Assembly (NCBI GenBank): GCA_934488695.1
Contig: CAKSSH010000004.1
Location: 1 to 50,981 of the forward strand
From: an uncultured Oscillospiraceae bacterium
Lineage (GTDB): Bacteria; Bacillota; Clostridia; Oscillospirales; Ruminococcaceae
Length of the DNA: 50,981 nt
Direction: 5' to 3'
This document shows positions 6,389 through 14,924 of this stretch, in pieces. Within the stretch, counting starts at the first letter, position 1. Each line of letters opens with the position of its first letter. A model generated the notes under the pieces. The model did no database searches. It had not been told where the DNA came from and saw only the letters and a list, made by a program, of their open reading frames with translations. The position numbers and the translations under genes are program-made.

Positions 6389-9139
6389 ATGGGACTTTTA
6401 AACACCCTGTTCGGCAGTTACAGTTCCCGCGAGCTGAAAAGGATTCGCCCGATAGCGGATAAGGTTTGCGCTTTGGAGGAAAAATATGCAGCGCTTACGG
6501 ACAGTGAGCTGCGTGCCCAGACCGATAAGCTGAAGAGCCGGCTTGCTGCCGGCGAAACGACGGACGATATTTTGCCGGACGCCTTTGCCACCTGCCGTGA
6601 GGCGGCTTGGCGCGTTCTCGGCATGAAGCATTACCCGGTTCAGATTATCGGCGGCATTGTGCTGCATCAGGGGCGAATCAGCGAGATGAAGACCGGTGAG
6701 GGTAAAACGCTGGTCGCCACCCTGCCGGCTTACCTCAATGCCCTGAGCGGTCAAGGTGTGCATATTGTCACCGTCAACGATTACCTTGCCAGACGTGACT
6801 CGGAATGGATGGGCAAGGTTTACCGTTTTCTCGGCCTGTCGGTCGGCCTTATCGTGCACGGGCTGGACAACGACCAGCGCCGCGTCGCCTATGCGGCCGA
6901 TATTACCTACGGAACCAATAATGAATTCGGCTTTGATTATTTGCGGGACAATATGGTTATTTATAAGGATAATCGGGTCCAGCGTCCCTTTAACTATGCG
7001 ATTGTGGATGAGGTAGACTCCATCCTTATCGATGAAGCGCGCACCCCGCTGATCATCTCGGGTCAGGGAGACAGGTCGACCGACCTCTACCAGCGGGCGG
7101 ACCATTTTGCCAAGTCGCTGAAAAAAACCGTCATTAAGGAGTTGGACGATCGGGAAGATCAGGAGGGCATTGAGGGCGATTATATTGTGGACGAAAAAGC
7201 CCGCACCGCTACGCTGACCGCCTCCGGTATTGCCAAGGCCGAGGCGTATTTCAAGGTGGACAATTTGATGGACGCCGAAAATCTGACCCTGCAGCACCAC
7301 ATCAATCAGGCCATCCGTGCCAACGGGGTCATGCGCAATGAGGTGGACTATGTCGTCAAGGACGGCGAGGTCATTATTGTAGACGAATTTACCGGCCGTC
7401 TGATGCTGGGCCGCCGCTATAACGAGGGGCTGCACCAGGCCATTGAGGCCAAGGAGGGCGTTAAGGTTGAACGCGAATCCAAAACGCTGGCGACCATCAC
7501 CTTCCAAAACTATTTCCGTCTTTATAAAAAGCTGGCCGGCATGACCGGTACCGCGCTCACCGAAGAGGGAGAGTTTCGGGAAATTTATAATCTGGACGTT
7601 ATTGAAATTCCGACCAACCGTCCGCTGATTCGTCGTGACCTGCCCGACGTGGTCTACAAAACTGAAAATGCTAAATTCAAGGCGGTGATCGACCAGATCG
7701 TGGCATGCCACGAAAAGGGACAGCCGGTGCTGGTCGGCACCATTTCCATTGAAAAGTCGGAATATCTTTCTTCGCTGCTGCGCCGTCGCGGTATTCGTCA
7801 CGAGGTGCTCAACGCCAAGTATCACGACAAAGAGGCTGAGATCGTGGCGCAGGCCGGGAAGCTCGGCGCCGTGACCATTGCCACCAACATGGCCGGGCGC
7901 GGTACCGATATTATGCTTGGCGGTAACGCCGAATTTTTGGCCAAGGCGGAAATGCGCCGCATGGGAATCCCCGAGGTGATGATTGCCGAATCCACCGGCT
8001 TTAACGAAACCGATAATGCCGACATTCTCGAGGCGCGAAAGACCTTCCGGGAGCTTGAGGAAAAGTACCGCGGGCAGATTAAGCTGGAGGCTGACGAGGT
8101 TCGTGCGGCAGGCGGCCTGTTCATTCTCGGCACCGAGCGGCACGAGTCTCGGCGAATCGATAATCAGCTGCGCGGCCGTGCCGGTCGTCAGGGGGATCCT
8201 GGCTCCACACGCTTTTATTTGGCCTTGGAGGACGATTTGATGCGTCTGTTCGGCGGAGAGCGTATCAACGCCATGATGGACACCCTCCGAATCGACGAGG
8301 ACACCCCGATTGAAAACCGGATGCTTTCCAGCGTTATCGAAAGCGCCCAGCGCCGTGTTGAGGGGCGCAATTTCTCGATTCGTAAAAACGTGCTGAATTT
8401 TGACGATGTCATGAATCGTCAGCGTGAAATTATTTACAGTCAGCGTGCCATGGTGTTGGACGGTGAGAACCTGCACGATAAGATTGTGGAAATGATTCGC
8501 GAATCTATTCAGAACAATGTGGATCTGTACCTGGCAGACGGGGATATTCACGATGATTGGAACATCGCCGGCCTGCGGGATTATTATCTCGGCTTTTTGA
8601 CGGCAGATAACGACCTGAGCTTTAATGCAAAGCAGCTTGGAGACCTGTCCAAGAAGGACGTGTTCGATATGCTGTTTGACCGCGCCATGGCGCTGTACGA
8701 CGAACGGGAAAAGCTGCTTGGCAGCGAGCTTATGCGTGAGCTGGAACGTGTGGTCTTGCTGCGCACCGTCGACGCGAAGTGGATGGATCATATCGACAAT
8801 ATGGAGGAGCTCAAGCGCGGTATTCATCTGCGCGCCTACGGACAGCATGACCCGGTGGTGGAGTACCGTGTCGAGGGCTTTGAAATGTTTGAAAGCATGA
8901 TTAATTCCATCCGGGAGGACACCTCTCGTTTGGTGCTGACGGTTCAGGTTCGGACCAATGAGGCCCCCGAACGGGAGCAGGTTGCCAAGCCGACCCAGGC
9001 TATCCACGGCGAAAGTGACGGAACGGTAAAGCGTCAACCGGTTCGCCGGGCTCAAAAAATCGGCCGCAACGACCCCTGTCCTTGCGGCAGCGGCAAAAAG
9101 TACAAAAACTGCTGTTTGGGGAAAGAAGAACAAAAATAG
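6389..9139 (+). CDS. secA: Preprotein translocase ATPase SecA
   Basis: A 916-residue motor that drives Sec-dependent export. The Walker A motif MKTGEGKTL lies near residues 100-108, DEVDSILIDEAR near 207, followed by the preprotein cross-linking domain, the second helicase domain (NMAGRGTDI about residue 500; GRAGRQGDPGSTRF about 595), the helical scaffold, and a C-terminal SEC-C zinc finger CPCGSGKKYKNCC. Everything expected is present and full length. The ribosome binding site is AAAGGAGA. It is followed by a terminator. Confidence 0.98.
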   Translation: MGLLNTLFGSYSSRELKRIRPIADKVCALEEKYAALTDSELRAQTDKLKSRLAAGETTDDILPDAFATCREAAWRVLGMKHYPVQIIGGIVLHQGRISEMKTGEGKTLVATLPAYLNALSGQGVHIVTVNDYLARRDSEWMGKVYRFLGLSVGLIVHGLDNDQRRVAYAADITYGTNNEFGFDYLRDNMVIYKDNRVQRPFNYAIVDEVDSILIDEARTPLIISGQGDRSTDLYQRADHFAKSLKKTVIKELDDREDQEGIEGDYIVDEKARTATLTASGIAKAEAYFKVDNLMDAENLTLQHHINQAIRANGVMRNEVDYVVKDGEVIIVDEFTGRLMLGRRYNEGLHQAIEAKEGVKVERESKTLATITFQNYFRLYKKLAGMTGTALTEEGEFREIYNLDVIEIPTNRPLIRRDLPDVVYKTENAKFKAVIDQIVACHEKGQPVLVGTISIEKSEYLSSLLRRRGIRHEVLNAKYHDKEAEIVAQAGKLGAVTIATNMAGRGTDIMLGGNAEFLAKAEMRRMGIPEVMIAESTGFNETDNADILEARKTFRELEEKYRGQIKLEADEVRAAGGLFILGTERHESRRIDNQLRGRAGRQGDPGSTRFYLALEDDLMRLFGGERINAMMDTLRIDEDTPIENRMLSSVIESAQRRVEGRNFSIRKNVLNFDDVMNRQREIIYSQRAMVLDGENLHDKIVEMIRESIQNNVDLYLADGDIHDDWNIAGLRDYYLGFLTADNDLSFNAKQLGDLSKKDVFDMLFDRAMALYDEREKLLGSELMRELERVVLLRTVDAKWMDHIDNMEELKRGIHLRAYGQHDPVVEYRVEGFEMFESMINSIREDTSRLVLTVQVRTNEAPEREQVAKPTQAIHGESDGTVKRQPVRRAQKIGRNDPCPCGSGKKYKNCCLGKEEQK

Positions 9140-9145
9140 ATTGTC

Positions 9146-9176
9146 GGCCGGCGCTTTGCGCCGGCCTTTTCTTTTT
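9146..9176 (+). terminator. Intrinsic terminator of secA
   Basis: Perfect 9-bp stem GGCCGGCGC/GCGCCGGCC with a TTT loop and a TTTTCTTTTT tail, 7 bases after the secA stop codon. Confidence 0.9.
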
Positions 9177-9208
9177 CAAAAAGTCGGATGTTTTTTTGCA
9201 AAAAAGCA

Positions 9209-9238
9209 TTGACGGTACCGGGATTGTGCGTGTATAAT
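9209..9238 (+). promoter_or_regulatory. Promoter of cysK-nadA
   Basis: TTGACG (9209-9214), 18-base spacer, TATAAT (9233-9238), 35 bases before the cysK ATG. No T-box or S-box leader fits in this short interval. Confidence 0.75.
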
Positions 9239-9273
9239 AAAATAAGTATATCTTGAAAGAGGAGGGGCATAAA

Positions 9274-10203
9274 ATGGCCCTTTATCATGCGGTTACGGAG
9301 CTTGTCGGAAACACGCCGCTTTTGCAATTGGAGCGGCTGCAACAAAAAAGAGAGCTTTGCGCCAATTTGTTTGCAAAGCTGGAAATGGCAAATCCGGCGG
9401 GGTCTGCCAAGGATCGAATCGGGCTGGAAATGATTTTAGCCGCCGAGCGGGACGGGGTCCTGCGGCGTGGTGCTACGCTGATTGAGCCGACGTCCGGCAA
9501 TACCGGAATCGGGCTGTGCGCAGCGGCGGTTGCTTTGGGTTACTCGGTGATTATCACGATGCCTGAGACAATGTCGGTGGAACGGCAGAAGCTGATGCGG
9601 GCCTACGGTGCGCAGCTGGTGCTGACGCCGGGAGACCGTGGCATGGCCGGCGCAATTGAAAAGGCGCAGCAGCTGCATGAGCAGCTGCCCGGCTCCTTTA
9701 TTCCCGGCCAGTTTGATAATCCGAATAATGCTGCCGCGCACTATAAAACAACCGGCCCGGAGATTTTCAGGGACCTTTCGGGGCAGGTAGACGTTTTTGT
9801 GGCCGGTATCGGGACCGGCGGGACCATTACCGGCGTCGGCCGGTATTTGAAGGAGCAGCGGCCGTCTGTGCAAATTGTCGGGGTAGAACCGGCCGGCTCC
9901 CCGGTGCTCAGCGCCGGCCGTGCCGGGCGGCACGGGATTCAGGGGATCGGCGCCGGTTTTGTGCCGCGGGTGCTGGACACAACGGTTTATGATACCATTA
10001 TGACGGTTGAGGATCAGCAGGCTCTGGATACTGCCCGGGAGCTTGTCCGTACCGAGGGGGTGCTCTGCGGAATTTCGTCGGGTGCGGCGCTTTATGCGGC
10101 AATCAAGCTCTCAAAGCAGGAGGAAAACCGCGGAAAGAATGTTGTTGTTCTGTTGCCGGACACGGGAGAACGTTACCTGTCCACAGAACTTTTCAGCGAA
10201 TAA
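9274..10203 (+). CDS. cysK: Cysteine synthase (O-acetylserine sulfhydrylase)
   Basis: A 309-residue PLP enzyme that makes cysteine from O-acetylserine and sulfide. The PLP lysine is Lys46 in NPAGSAKDR. The substrate loop TSGNTG lies at about residues 72-77, and GTGGTITGVGRYLK gives the phosphate-binding glycine loop. The C-terminus SSGAALYAA is typical of CysK. ATG 9274 is preferred because GAGGAGGGG lies just upstream. nadA begins 16 bases after the stop, so the two genes are probably co-transcribed. Confidence 0.95.
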   Translation: MALYHAVTELVGNTPLLQLERLQQKRELCANLFAKLEMANPAGSAKDRIGLEMILAAERDGVLRRGATLIEPTSGNTGIGLCAAAVALGYSVIITMPETMSVERQKLMRAYGAQLVLTPGDRGMAGAIEKAQQLHEQLPGSFIPGQFDNPNNAAAHYKTTGPEIFRDLSGQVDVFVAGIGTGGTITGVGRYLKEQRPSVQIVGVEPAGSPVLSAGRAGRHGIQGIGAGFVPRVLDTTVYDTIMTVEDQQALDTARELVRTEGVLCGISSGAALYAAIKLSKQEENRGKNVVVLLPDTGERYLSTELFSE

Positions 10204-10219
10204 TCGGGAGGAAAAAAGC

Positions 10220-11134
10220 ATGCTTAGCAATTTGCAGGATCGTATTCTCAGTCTGAAACAGCAAAAGGATCTCTGTATCCTGGCGCACTGTTATCAACGG
10301 CAGGAAATTATCGAGGTGGCGGATTTTGTCGGCGATTCTTATGCGCTGGCCAAAAAAGCGGCAGCGGTCCGAAATCAGACCGTTATCATGTGCGGTGTGC
10401 GCTTCATGGCCGAGACAGTTAAGATTTTAGCGCCGGAAAAAAAGGTTATCCTGCCCAACGCCATGGCGGGATGCCCGATGGCGGAGCAGCTGAATCCCGA
10501 AATGCTGGCGGCGCTGCGCGAGCAGTACGCCGGGTATACGGTAGTGGCTTATATTAACACGACCGCCGAGCTGAAAACGCTGTGCGACGTTTGTGTGACC
10601 TCGTCCTCGGCCGTCAAGATTCTGCGGGCGATGCCGGAAAAGGATATTTTGTTTATTCCGGATAGAAATCTTGGCAGCTACATCCAAAAGCAGCTGCCCG
10701 AAAAGAATATTGAGCTTGTGCACGGCGGCTGCCCGACCCACATCCGAGCGACGGCGGCGGATGTTTTAAAAATGCGTCAGCGTCATCCGCAGGCGCTGCT
10801 GCTGGTGCACCCGGAATGTCTGCCGGCGGTGGTGGAACAGGCGGATTATGTCGGCTCTACGACCGGGATCATGCAATACGCCAAGGACAGCGATTGCCGG
10901 GAATTTATAATCGGTACCGAGAACAGTATTGTTGACCATTTGCAGCACGATTGTCCCGATAAGCGATTCTATCCGCTGAGTCTTGACCTTGTCTGCCACA
11001 ATATGCTGATGACGACATTGACGGATTTGCTGCACGCCTGTCAGGGCGACGGCGGTGAGGAAATCGAGATGGAAGAGACGACCCGCCTTGCGGCCAAGCG
11101 CTGCATTGACCAAATGATTGCTTACGGCGGATAA
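10220..11134 (+). CDS. nadA: Quinolinate synthase NadA
   Basis: A 304-residue [4Fe-4S] enzyme that condenses iminoaspartate with dihydroxyacetone phosphate to quinolinate in de novo NAD synthesis. Three cysteines at the conserved positions are Cys85 (MAGCPMAE), Cys171 (HGGCPTHI) and Cys259 (DLVCHNM). Motifs HPECLPAVVEQADYVGSTTGI and IGTENSIVDHL are present. ATG 10220 follows GGGAGGAAAAAA. nadB and nadC are not in the window; the partner is instead cysK, which could supply cysteine for cluster assembly (inference). Confidence 0.95.
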   Translation: MLSNLQDRILSLKQQKDLCILAHCYQRQEIIEVADFVGDSYALAKKAAAVRNQTVIMCGVRFMAETVKILAPEKKVILPNAMAGCPMAEQLNPEMLAALREQYAGYTVVAYINTTAELKTLCDVCVTSSSAVKILRAMPEKDILFIPDRNLGSYIQKQLPEKNIELVHGGCPTHIRATAADVLKMRQRHPQALLLVHPECLPAVVEQADYVGSTTGIMQYAKDSDCREFIIGTENSIVDHLQHDCPDKRFYPLSLDLVCHNMLMTTLTDLLHACQGDGGEEIEMEETTRLAAKRCIDQMIAYGG

Positions 11135-11231
11135 TGTCGGATAAGTTCTGTGTGCCAAAGCGTCTGCGCTGTTTTGCAGCAGGCCAAGCCTGTCCTGCAG
11201 CCAAGACACATTAAGCGGTTTTGTTTATGTC

Positions 11232-11273
11232 AAAAAAGTCCCTGCCCCGAAAAATCGGGGTAGGGACTTTTTT
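11232..11273. terminator. Bidirectional terminator between nadA and spoIVA
   Basis: Stem of about 18 bp (AAAAAGTCCCTGCCCCGA and its complement with one mismatch) and an AAAA loop, flanked by A- and T-runs, between two converging genes. Confidence 0.9.
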
Positions 11274-11325
11274 AAAGGGCAGCGCGGAGCTTACAAAGAC
11301 TTTTGTAAGCGGCGAAAGTGCCCTT
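11274..11325. other. Nested hairpin just after spoIVA
   Basis: Outer arms AAAGGGCA/TGCCCTTT and an inner hairpin GCTTACAAA-GAC-TTTTGTAAGC, directly abutting the spoIVA stop codon. No T-run follows on the minus strand, so it may protect the mRNA end upstream of the terminator at 11232. Confidence 0.5.
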
Positions 11326-12804
11326 TTATAAAATAATGCAGATAAGTCCGCCGCAGCCTTCGTTAATAATGCGCTCAATGGTTTCCTGCAGCTTCATACG
11401 AGCGTCTGCCGGCATGCGATAGAGCTTGTTGTGCAAGCCCTCATTGATAAGTTCGTGCAGCGACTTGCCGAAAATATTGGAATTCCAGATATCCCGGGGA
11501 TTTTCTTCAAATTCCCGGAGCAGGTACATCACCAGCTCCTCCGACTGCTTTTCGCTGCCGACAATGGGCGAGACCTCGGCGTTGATGTCGGCTCGCATCA
11601 TGTGAATGGATGGCGCAGAGGCTGACAGCCGTACGCCGTACTTGCCGCCCTGCCGGACAATTTCCGGCTCGGACAGCGTCAACTCGTCAATTTGCGGCAT
11701 GACAATGCCGTATCCGGTCGCTTTTACCTCCTCCAGCGCAGGCCGGACCTTTTCATATTCGCGCCGAATATCGGACAGGGCAATCATCTGCTGCATAAGC
11801 TCGCCCTCGTTTCGGATTTCCAAGCCGGAAATTTCACCGAGAATCCGGTAAAACAGGTCGGGACAGATTTCAACCCGGACCACGGCGCTTCCGCGACCGA
11901 GATCCATAGAGCTGACGGCAGCGTTGTCAATGTATTCACAGGCGGCAAGCGCCGGCATGGCACCCTCAATGTCCCGGAGGTGCTCAATGCTGCCTGCGGC
12001 CTGCAGCACACTTTCAAAAACCGATTTTTTAATCGTATGCTCTGCCGGCAGTGTGTTGATCCAGCGCGGCATTTTCAGGCTGATTTCCTTGACCGGAAAG
12101 GCAAACAAGATTTGCGTCAGAATCTCCCGGATGTCCTGCTCGGAAATATCGGCACAGCTGACCGGCAGAACAGTTACATCGTATTGCAGGGACAGGGCGT
12201 CAGCCAGTGCCCGTGTCTCGTCAGACTGCGGATGCGCGCTGTTGAGCAGCACGACAAAGGGCTTGTTGATGGCACGAAGCTCCGAGATGACCCGTTCCTC
12301 TACCTCGGCGTATTCCTGACGCGGAATTTCTGAAAAAGAGCCGTCGCAGGTCACCACCAGACCAATGGTAGAGTGTTCGTTGATGACTTTTTGGGTGCCG
12401 ATTTCGGCGGCCATGTTAAAGGGAACGGCGGTGTCAAACCAAGGCGTCATCACCATCCGCGGCTGCTCGTTTTCAATGTAGCCCAGTGCGCTGGGAACAA
12501 TATAACCGACGCAGTCAATCATACGTACATTGAGGGAGGCGTCATGCTCCAGCGTGATACGCACGGCGTCCTCCGGAATGAATTTCGGCTCGGTAGTCAT
12601 AATGGTTCGACCGGCCGAAGCCTGCGGAAGCTCGTCGGTGGCGCGGGCGCGGGAAAAATCGCTTTCAATATTGGGAACGACCAATGTTTCCATAAAACGT
12701 TTGATCAGGGTGGATTTTCCGGTGCGCACCGGGCCGACTACACCGATATAAATATCACCGCCGGTGCGCGTGGCGATATCCTGGTAGATGTTGCTGTTTG
12801 TCAT
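11326..12804 (-). CDS. spoIVA: Stage IV sporulation protein A (spore coat morphogenetic ATPase)
   Basis: A 492-residue protein that polymerises on the forespore outer membrane and anchors the spore coat. The Walker A motif GPVRTGKST is at residues 24-32. The TRAFAC-like ATPase half is followed by middle and C-terminal domains, ending GCGGLICIIL, as in clostridial homologues. ATG 12804 follows GGAGGAAAAGCA. Its presence shows that the organism encodes endospore formation. In many Clostridia it follows plsY-gpsA; here it is about 6.6 kb from plsY on the other strand, and gpsA is not seen in the window. Confidence 0.97.
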   Translation of the reverse strand: MTNSNIYQDIATRTGGDIYIGVVGPVRTGKSTLIKRFMETLVVPNIESDFSRARATDELPQASAGRTIMTTEPKFIPEDAVRITLEHDASLNVRMIDCVGYIVPSALGYIENEQPRMVMTPWFDTAVPFNMAAEIGTQKVINEHSTIGLVVTCDGSFSEIPRQEYAEVEERVISELRAINKPFVVLLNSAHPQSDETRALADALSLQYDVTVLPVSCADISEQDIREILTQILFAFPVKEISLKMPRWINTLPAEHTIKKSVFESVLQAAGSIEHLRDIEGAMPALAACEYIDNAAVSSMDLGRGSAVVRVEICPDLFYRILGEISGLEIRNEGELMQQMIALSDIRREYEKVRPALEEVKATGYGIVMPQIDELTLSEPEIVRQGGKYGVRLSASAPSIHMMRADINAEVSPIVGSEKQSEELVMYLLREFEENPRDIWNSNIFGKSLHELINEGLHNKLYRMPADARMKLQETIERIINEGCGGLICIIL

Positions 12805-12837
12805 TGCTTTTCCTCCGTCCACACATTCGTTTGTATA

Positions 12838-12867
12838 TGATTATGAGGACAAAAGCCGCTTTATGAC
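12838..12867 (-). promoter_or_regulatory. Possible sigma-E-type promoter of spoIVA
   Basis: On the minus strand, GTCATAA (12861-12867), 15-base spacer, CATAATCA (12838-12845). This resembles the sigma-E consensus only loosely. spoIVA is a known mother-cell gene, which is why I looked for it. No sigma-A promoter is evident here. Confidence 0.3.
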
Positions 12868-13014
12868 AGCTCGCCGCAAAAAATCGGACGCCCGTTCGCC
12901 GCTTTCAAAAAGAGACTCGCGCCCGCCTGTTGTGCGTGACGCCCGCTTGCACCATATCCGTCGGGCGCCGCCCCTTGCCCTGCCGTTCTTGTTAATGAAC
13001 GCAGCGCCTGCACC

Positions 13015-13198
13015 GGTACCTCGCACTATGTACCTGCACTGTTACCTTGCACCACACACCACGGCGGCACCTCGCACCATGTGCCCGCACTGTTACCTTG
13101 TACCACGCACCATGACGGCACCTCGCACTATGTACCTGCACTGTTACCTTGTACCACGCACCATGACGGCACCTCACACCATGTGCCCGCACCGGTTA
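13015..13198. repeat. 51-bp tandem repeat, about 3.6 copies
   Basis: The unit begins GCACCTCGCACCATGTG and ends with CACGCACCATGACG; copies start near 13018, 13069, 13120 and 13171, the last truncated. Internal sub-repeats of the form TACCTNGCAC are visible. The period is a multiple of three, so both strands stay open, giving 17-residue periodic translations, but no ribosome binding site supports a gene. The array lies between spoIVA and the HAD gene. Confidence 0.85.
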
Positions 13199-13255
13199 AG
13201 GAAATTGCGGGGCGTTTGAGGTGGCTGCCGACTTTTGAGAAAGGGGCGCATACAA

Positions 13256-13288
13256 CAAAAAGCCTGACCCGGCAGGGTCAGGCTTTAA
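13256..13288 (-). terminator. Intrinsic terminator of the HAD operon
   Basis: Perfect stem AAAGCCTGACCC/GGGTCAGGCTTT with a GGCA loop. Read on the minus strand it ends in TTTTTG, about 90 bases after the HAD stop codon. Confidence 0.8.
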
Positions 13289-13379
13289 AGAGTCAAGCAT
13301 TTTTTGAGCGCCGGGCATTGCGCGTACATCAAGCAGCGCAGCTTGGGCGCGCCGGGCATTTCCCGCGCCCGCGCTACGG

Positions 13380-14036
13380 TCAGCGAGCACGTGCCAGCGC
13401 GGCAATTTCGGCGGGGTCGGCGACAATGGCGTCCGCCCCGGCGCGCGTGAGCTCGGCACGATCCCGAAAGCCCCAAAGAACGCCGATAGAGAATAGACCG
13501 GCATTTTTGGCGGTCTCAATATCGGTGGCGGTGTCCCCGATGTAGAGACATTCTTCCGGGGCAGCGCCCAGCGCTTTTTGCAGCTGAAAGACTGCCTGCG
13601 GGTCCGGCTTAAGCGGAACGCCGCTACGGCCGCCGCGGCACACATCAATCAGGGTGCTGCCGAACAGAGCGTCCGAAACCTTTTGGGCGGTGCTGTCCGG
13701 CTTGTTGGACAGGATCGCGGTTTTAATGCCGTTTGACTTCAGCTCTCGAAGCAGGTCACAAACGCCGTCATACGGAGCCGTCAGATACAGAAAATCGTCA
13801 TCATAGCTTTTGTTGTAGAGTGCGCGAACCTGCTCATACTGCTCCCGAGTGCCGCCGACAGCGTCAATCATACGCTGCACCAGCACGTCAGCGCCGTTGC
13901 CGACCATGCGCTTATAGCGCTCGGTTTCAATGGCCGGCAGACCGTAATGCTCAAGGGCACGGTTGGCAAAGTAGGCAATGGAGTTTAAGGTGTTGACGAG
14001 AGTCCCGTCCATATCAAAAATGCAAAGCTTGACCAC
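13380..14036 (-). CDS. HAD-superfamily phosphatase (phosphoglycolate phosphatase/PpaX-like)
   Basis: A 218-residue HAD hydrolase. Motif I is FDMDGTL with nucleophile Asp8 and acid/base Asp10; motif II is AILSNKP; the lysine of motif III lies in the LKPDPQAV segment; motif IV is YIGDTATDIETAKNAG. An alpha-helical cap sits between motifs I and II, as in Gph/PpaX. The substrate cannot be named from sequence. The start is GTG 14036, one base after the upstream gene's stop codon, with a ribosome binding site (TGGAGGG) inside that gene, so translation is probably coupled. It is the last gene of the minus-strand run. Confidence 0.85.
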   Translation of the reverse strand: MVKLCIFDMDGTLVNTLNSIAYFANRALEHYGLPAIETERYKRMVGNGADVLVQRMIDAVGGTREQYEQVRALYNKSYDDDFLYLTAPYDGVCDLLRELKSNGIKTAILSNKPDSTAQKVSDALFGSTLIDVCRGGRSGVPLKPDPQAVFQLQKALGAAPEECLYIGDTATDIETAKNAGLFSIGVLWGFRDRAELTRAGADAIVADPAEIAALARAR

Positions 14037-14037
14037 G

Positions 14038-14904
14038 TTAACCCTCCAGTGTGAAGACAGCAGAACTTTCAATGATTTCGCCCTTGACCGCCTGATAGCG
14101 TCCGGTGAGATTGAAGTAGGCCTTAAAGGTGTGATCAGAGCCGACGCGCCAGTTGTCAACCACCCGGAAACCGTTCGGATAACGCTCGGGGTCAAACAGG
14201 CCTTGCACGCGGGCATAGAAATGCTGCGCCGGTGCAAACACCTCAAAGGTAGTGGCTTTCGCATCGCCCGAGAAAATCGGATTGTCGCGGTTTTCGCTGG
14301 GATTCAGGCTGATAAAGGCCGGGTTCGGATGGGTATTGCTGGCAGCATGCGTAATAAAGCGCTGATCCCCGATTTTAAGCGGGAAGCTCATCATGATGCT
14401 TTCAAAGCGTTCGATGTTAAAGTCCTGCAGCAGCTCAAAACGGTTGTGAATCGTATAACCGTTTTGGTCAAAGGTCAAATCCTTGAAACGCAGAAAAACC
14501 GCGTCGCCGGGTGTGTCGCAGCGATCCAAATAAGACACGGTGGACAGACGAAGGTAACGGCAGGTGATGTCAAAATCCTCCTGCGGATCCATCAAACAGG
14601 CGTCCGCTAAAATGGAAAAGCTGACGCCGCGTTCATCCCCGTGATAACCGCCAATGAAATCCTTAGCGCCCTTTTCCAAAATAGCGCCTTCCCATTCAAT
14701 CTGATCATACAGCTTTATCAGCTCTTTTTTTTCGGGAGATGCGAGCCGGACGGAATACATGCGCCATTGATGCATGTTTTCGCTGTCACGGTCGACACGA
14801 CAGAAATGATAGTGGATGAAGTTTTCGGAAAATTTGCAGGGATAATAGATGTCGATCTCGTTTCCGGCTTTACGGACGGAAAGGGGCTTTTCACACGGTA
14901 ACAT
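14038..14904 (-). CDS. Uncharacterised 288-residue protein, probably beta-rich
   Basis: I do not recognise this family. It has no signal peptide or membrane segment, so it is probably cytoplasmic. It is rich in aromatic and charged residues in alternating patterns suggesting beta-sheet (for example IDIYYPCKF, FIHYHFCRVDRD, FIGGYHGDERG, TFKAYFNLTGRYQ). The FIGGYHGDERG segment with its His-Asp-Glu could be functional. It sits 20 bases after a DMT transporter gene and overlaps the control region of a HAD phosphatase, so it may act on a small metabolite, perhaps a sugar derivative (inference). Confidence 0.75.
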   Translation of the reverse strand: MLPCEKPLSVRKAGNEIDIYYPCKFSENFIHYHFCRVDRDSENMHQWRMYSVRLASPEKKELIKLYDQIEWEGAILEKGAKDFIGGYHGDERGVSFSILADACLMDPQEDFDITCRYLRLSTVSYLDRCDTPGDAVFLRFKDLTFDQNGYTIHNRFELLQDFNIERFESIMMSFPLKIGDQRFITHAASNTHPNPAFISLNPSENRDNPIFSGDAKATTFEVFAPAQHFYARVQGLFDPERYPNGFRVVDNWRVGSDHTFKAYFNLTGRYQAVKGEIIESSAVFTLEG

Positions 14905-14924
14905 AGCTTGACACTCCTTTTTGC

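Noticed and set aside
6398..9133. A 911-codon open frame on the minus strand antisense to secA
   Set aside because: It mirrors the secA codon pattern, has no ribosome binding site and no recognisable domain. SecA on the plus strand has all its family motifs.
12992..13192. A 17-residue-periodic small protein encoded by the 51-bp repeats (minus strand)
   Set aside because: The period is a multiple of three, which by itself keeps frames open. There is no ribosome binding site, promoter or signal peptide.
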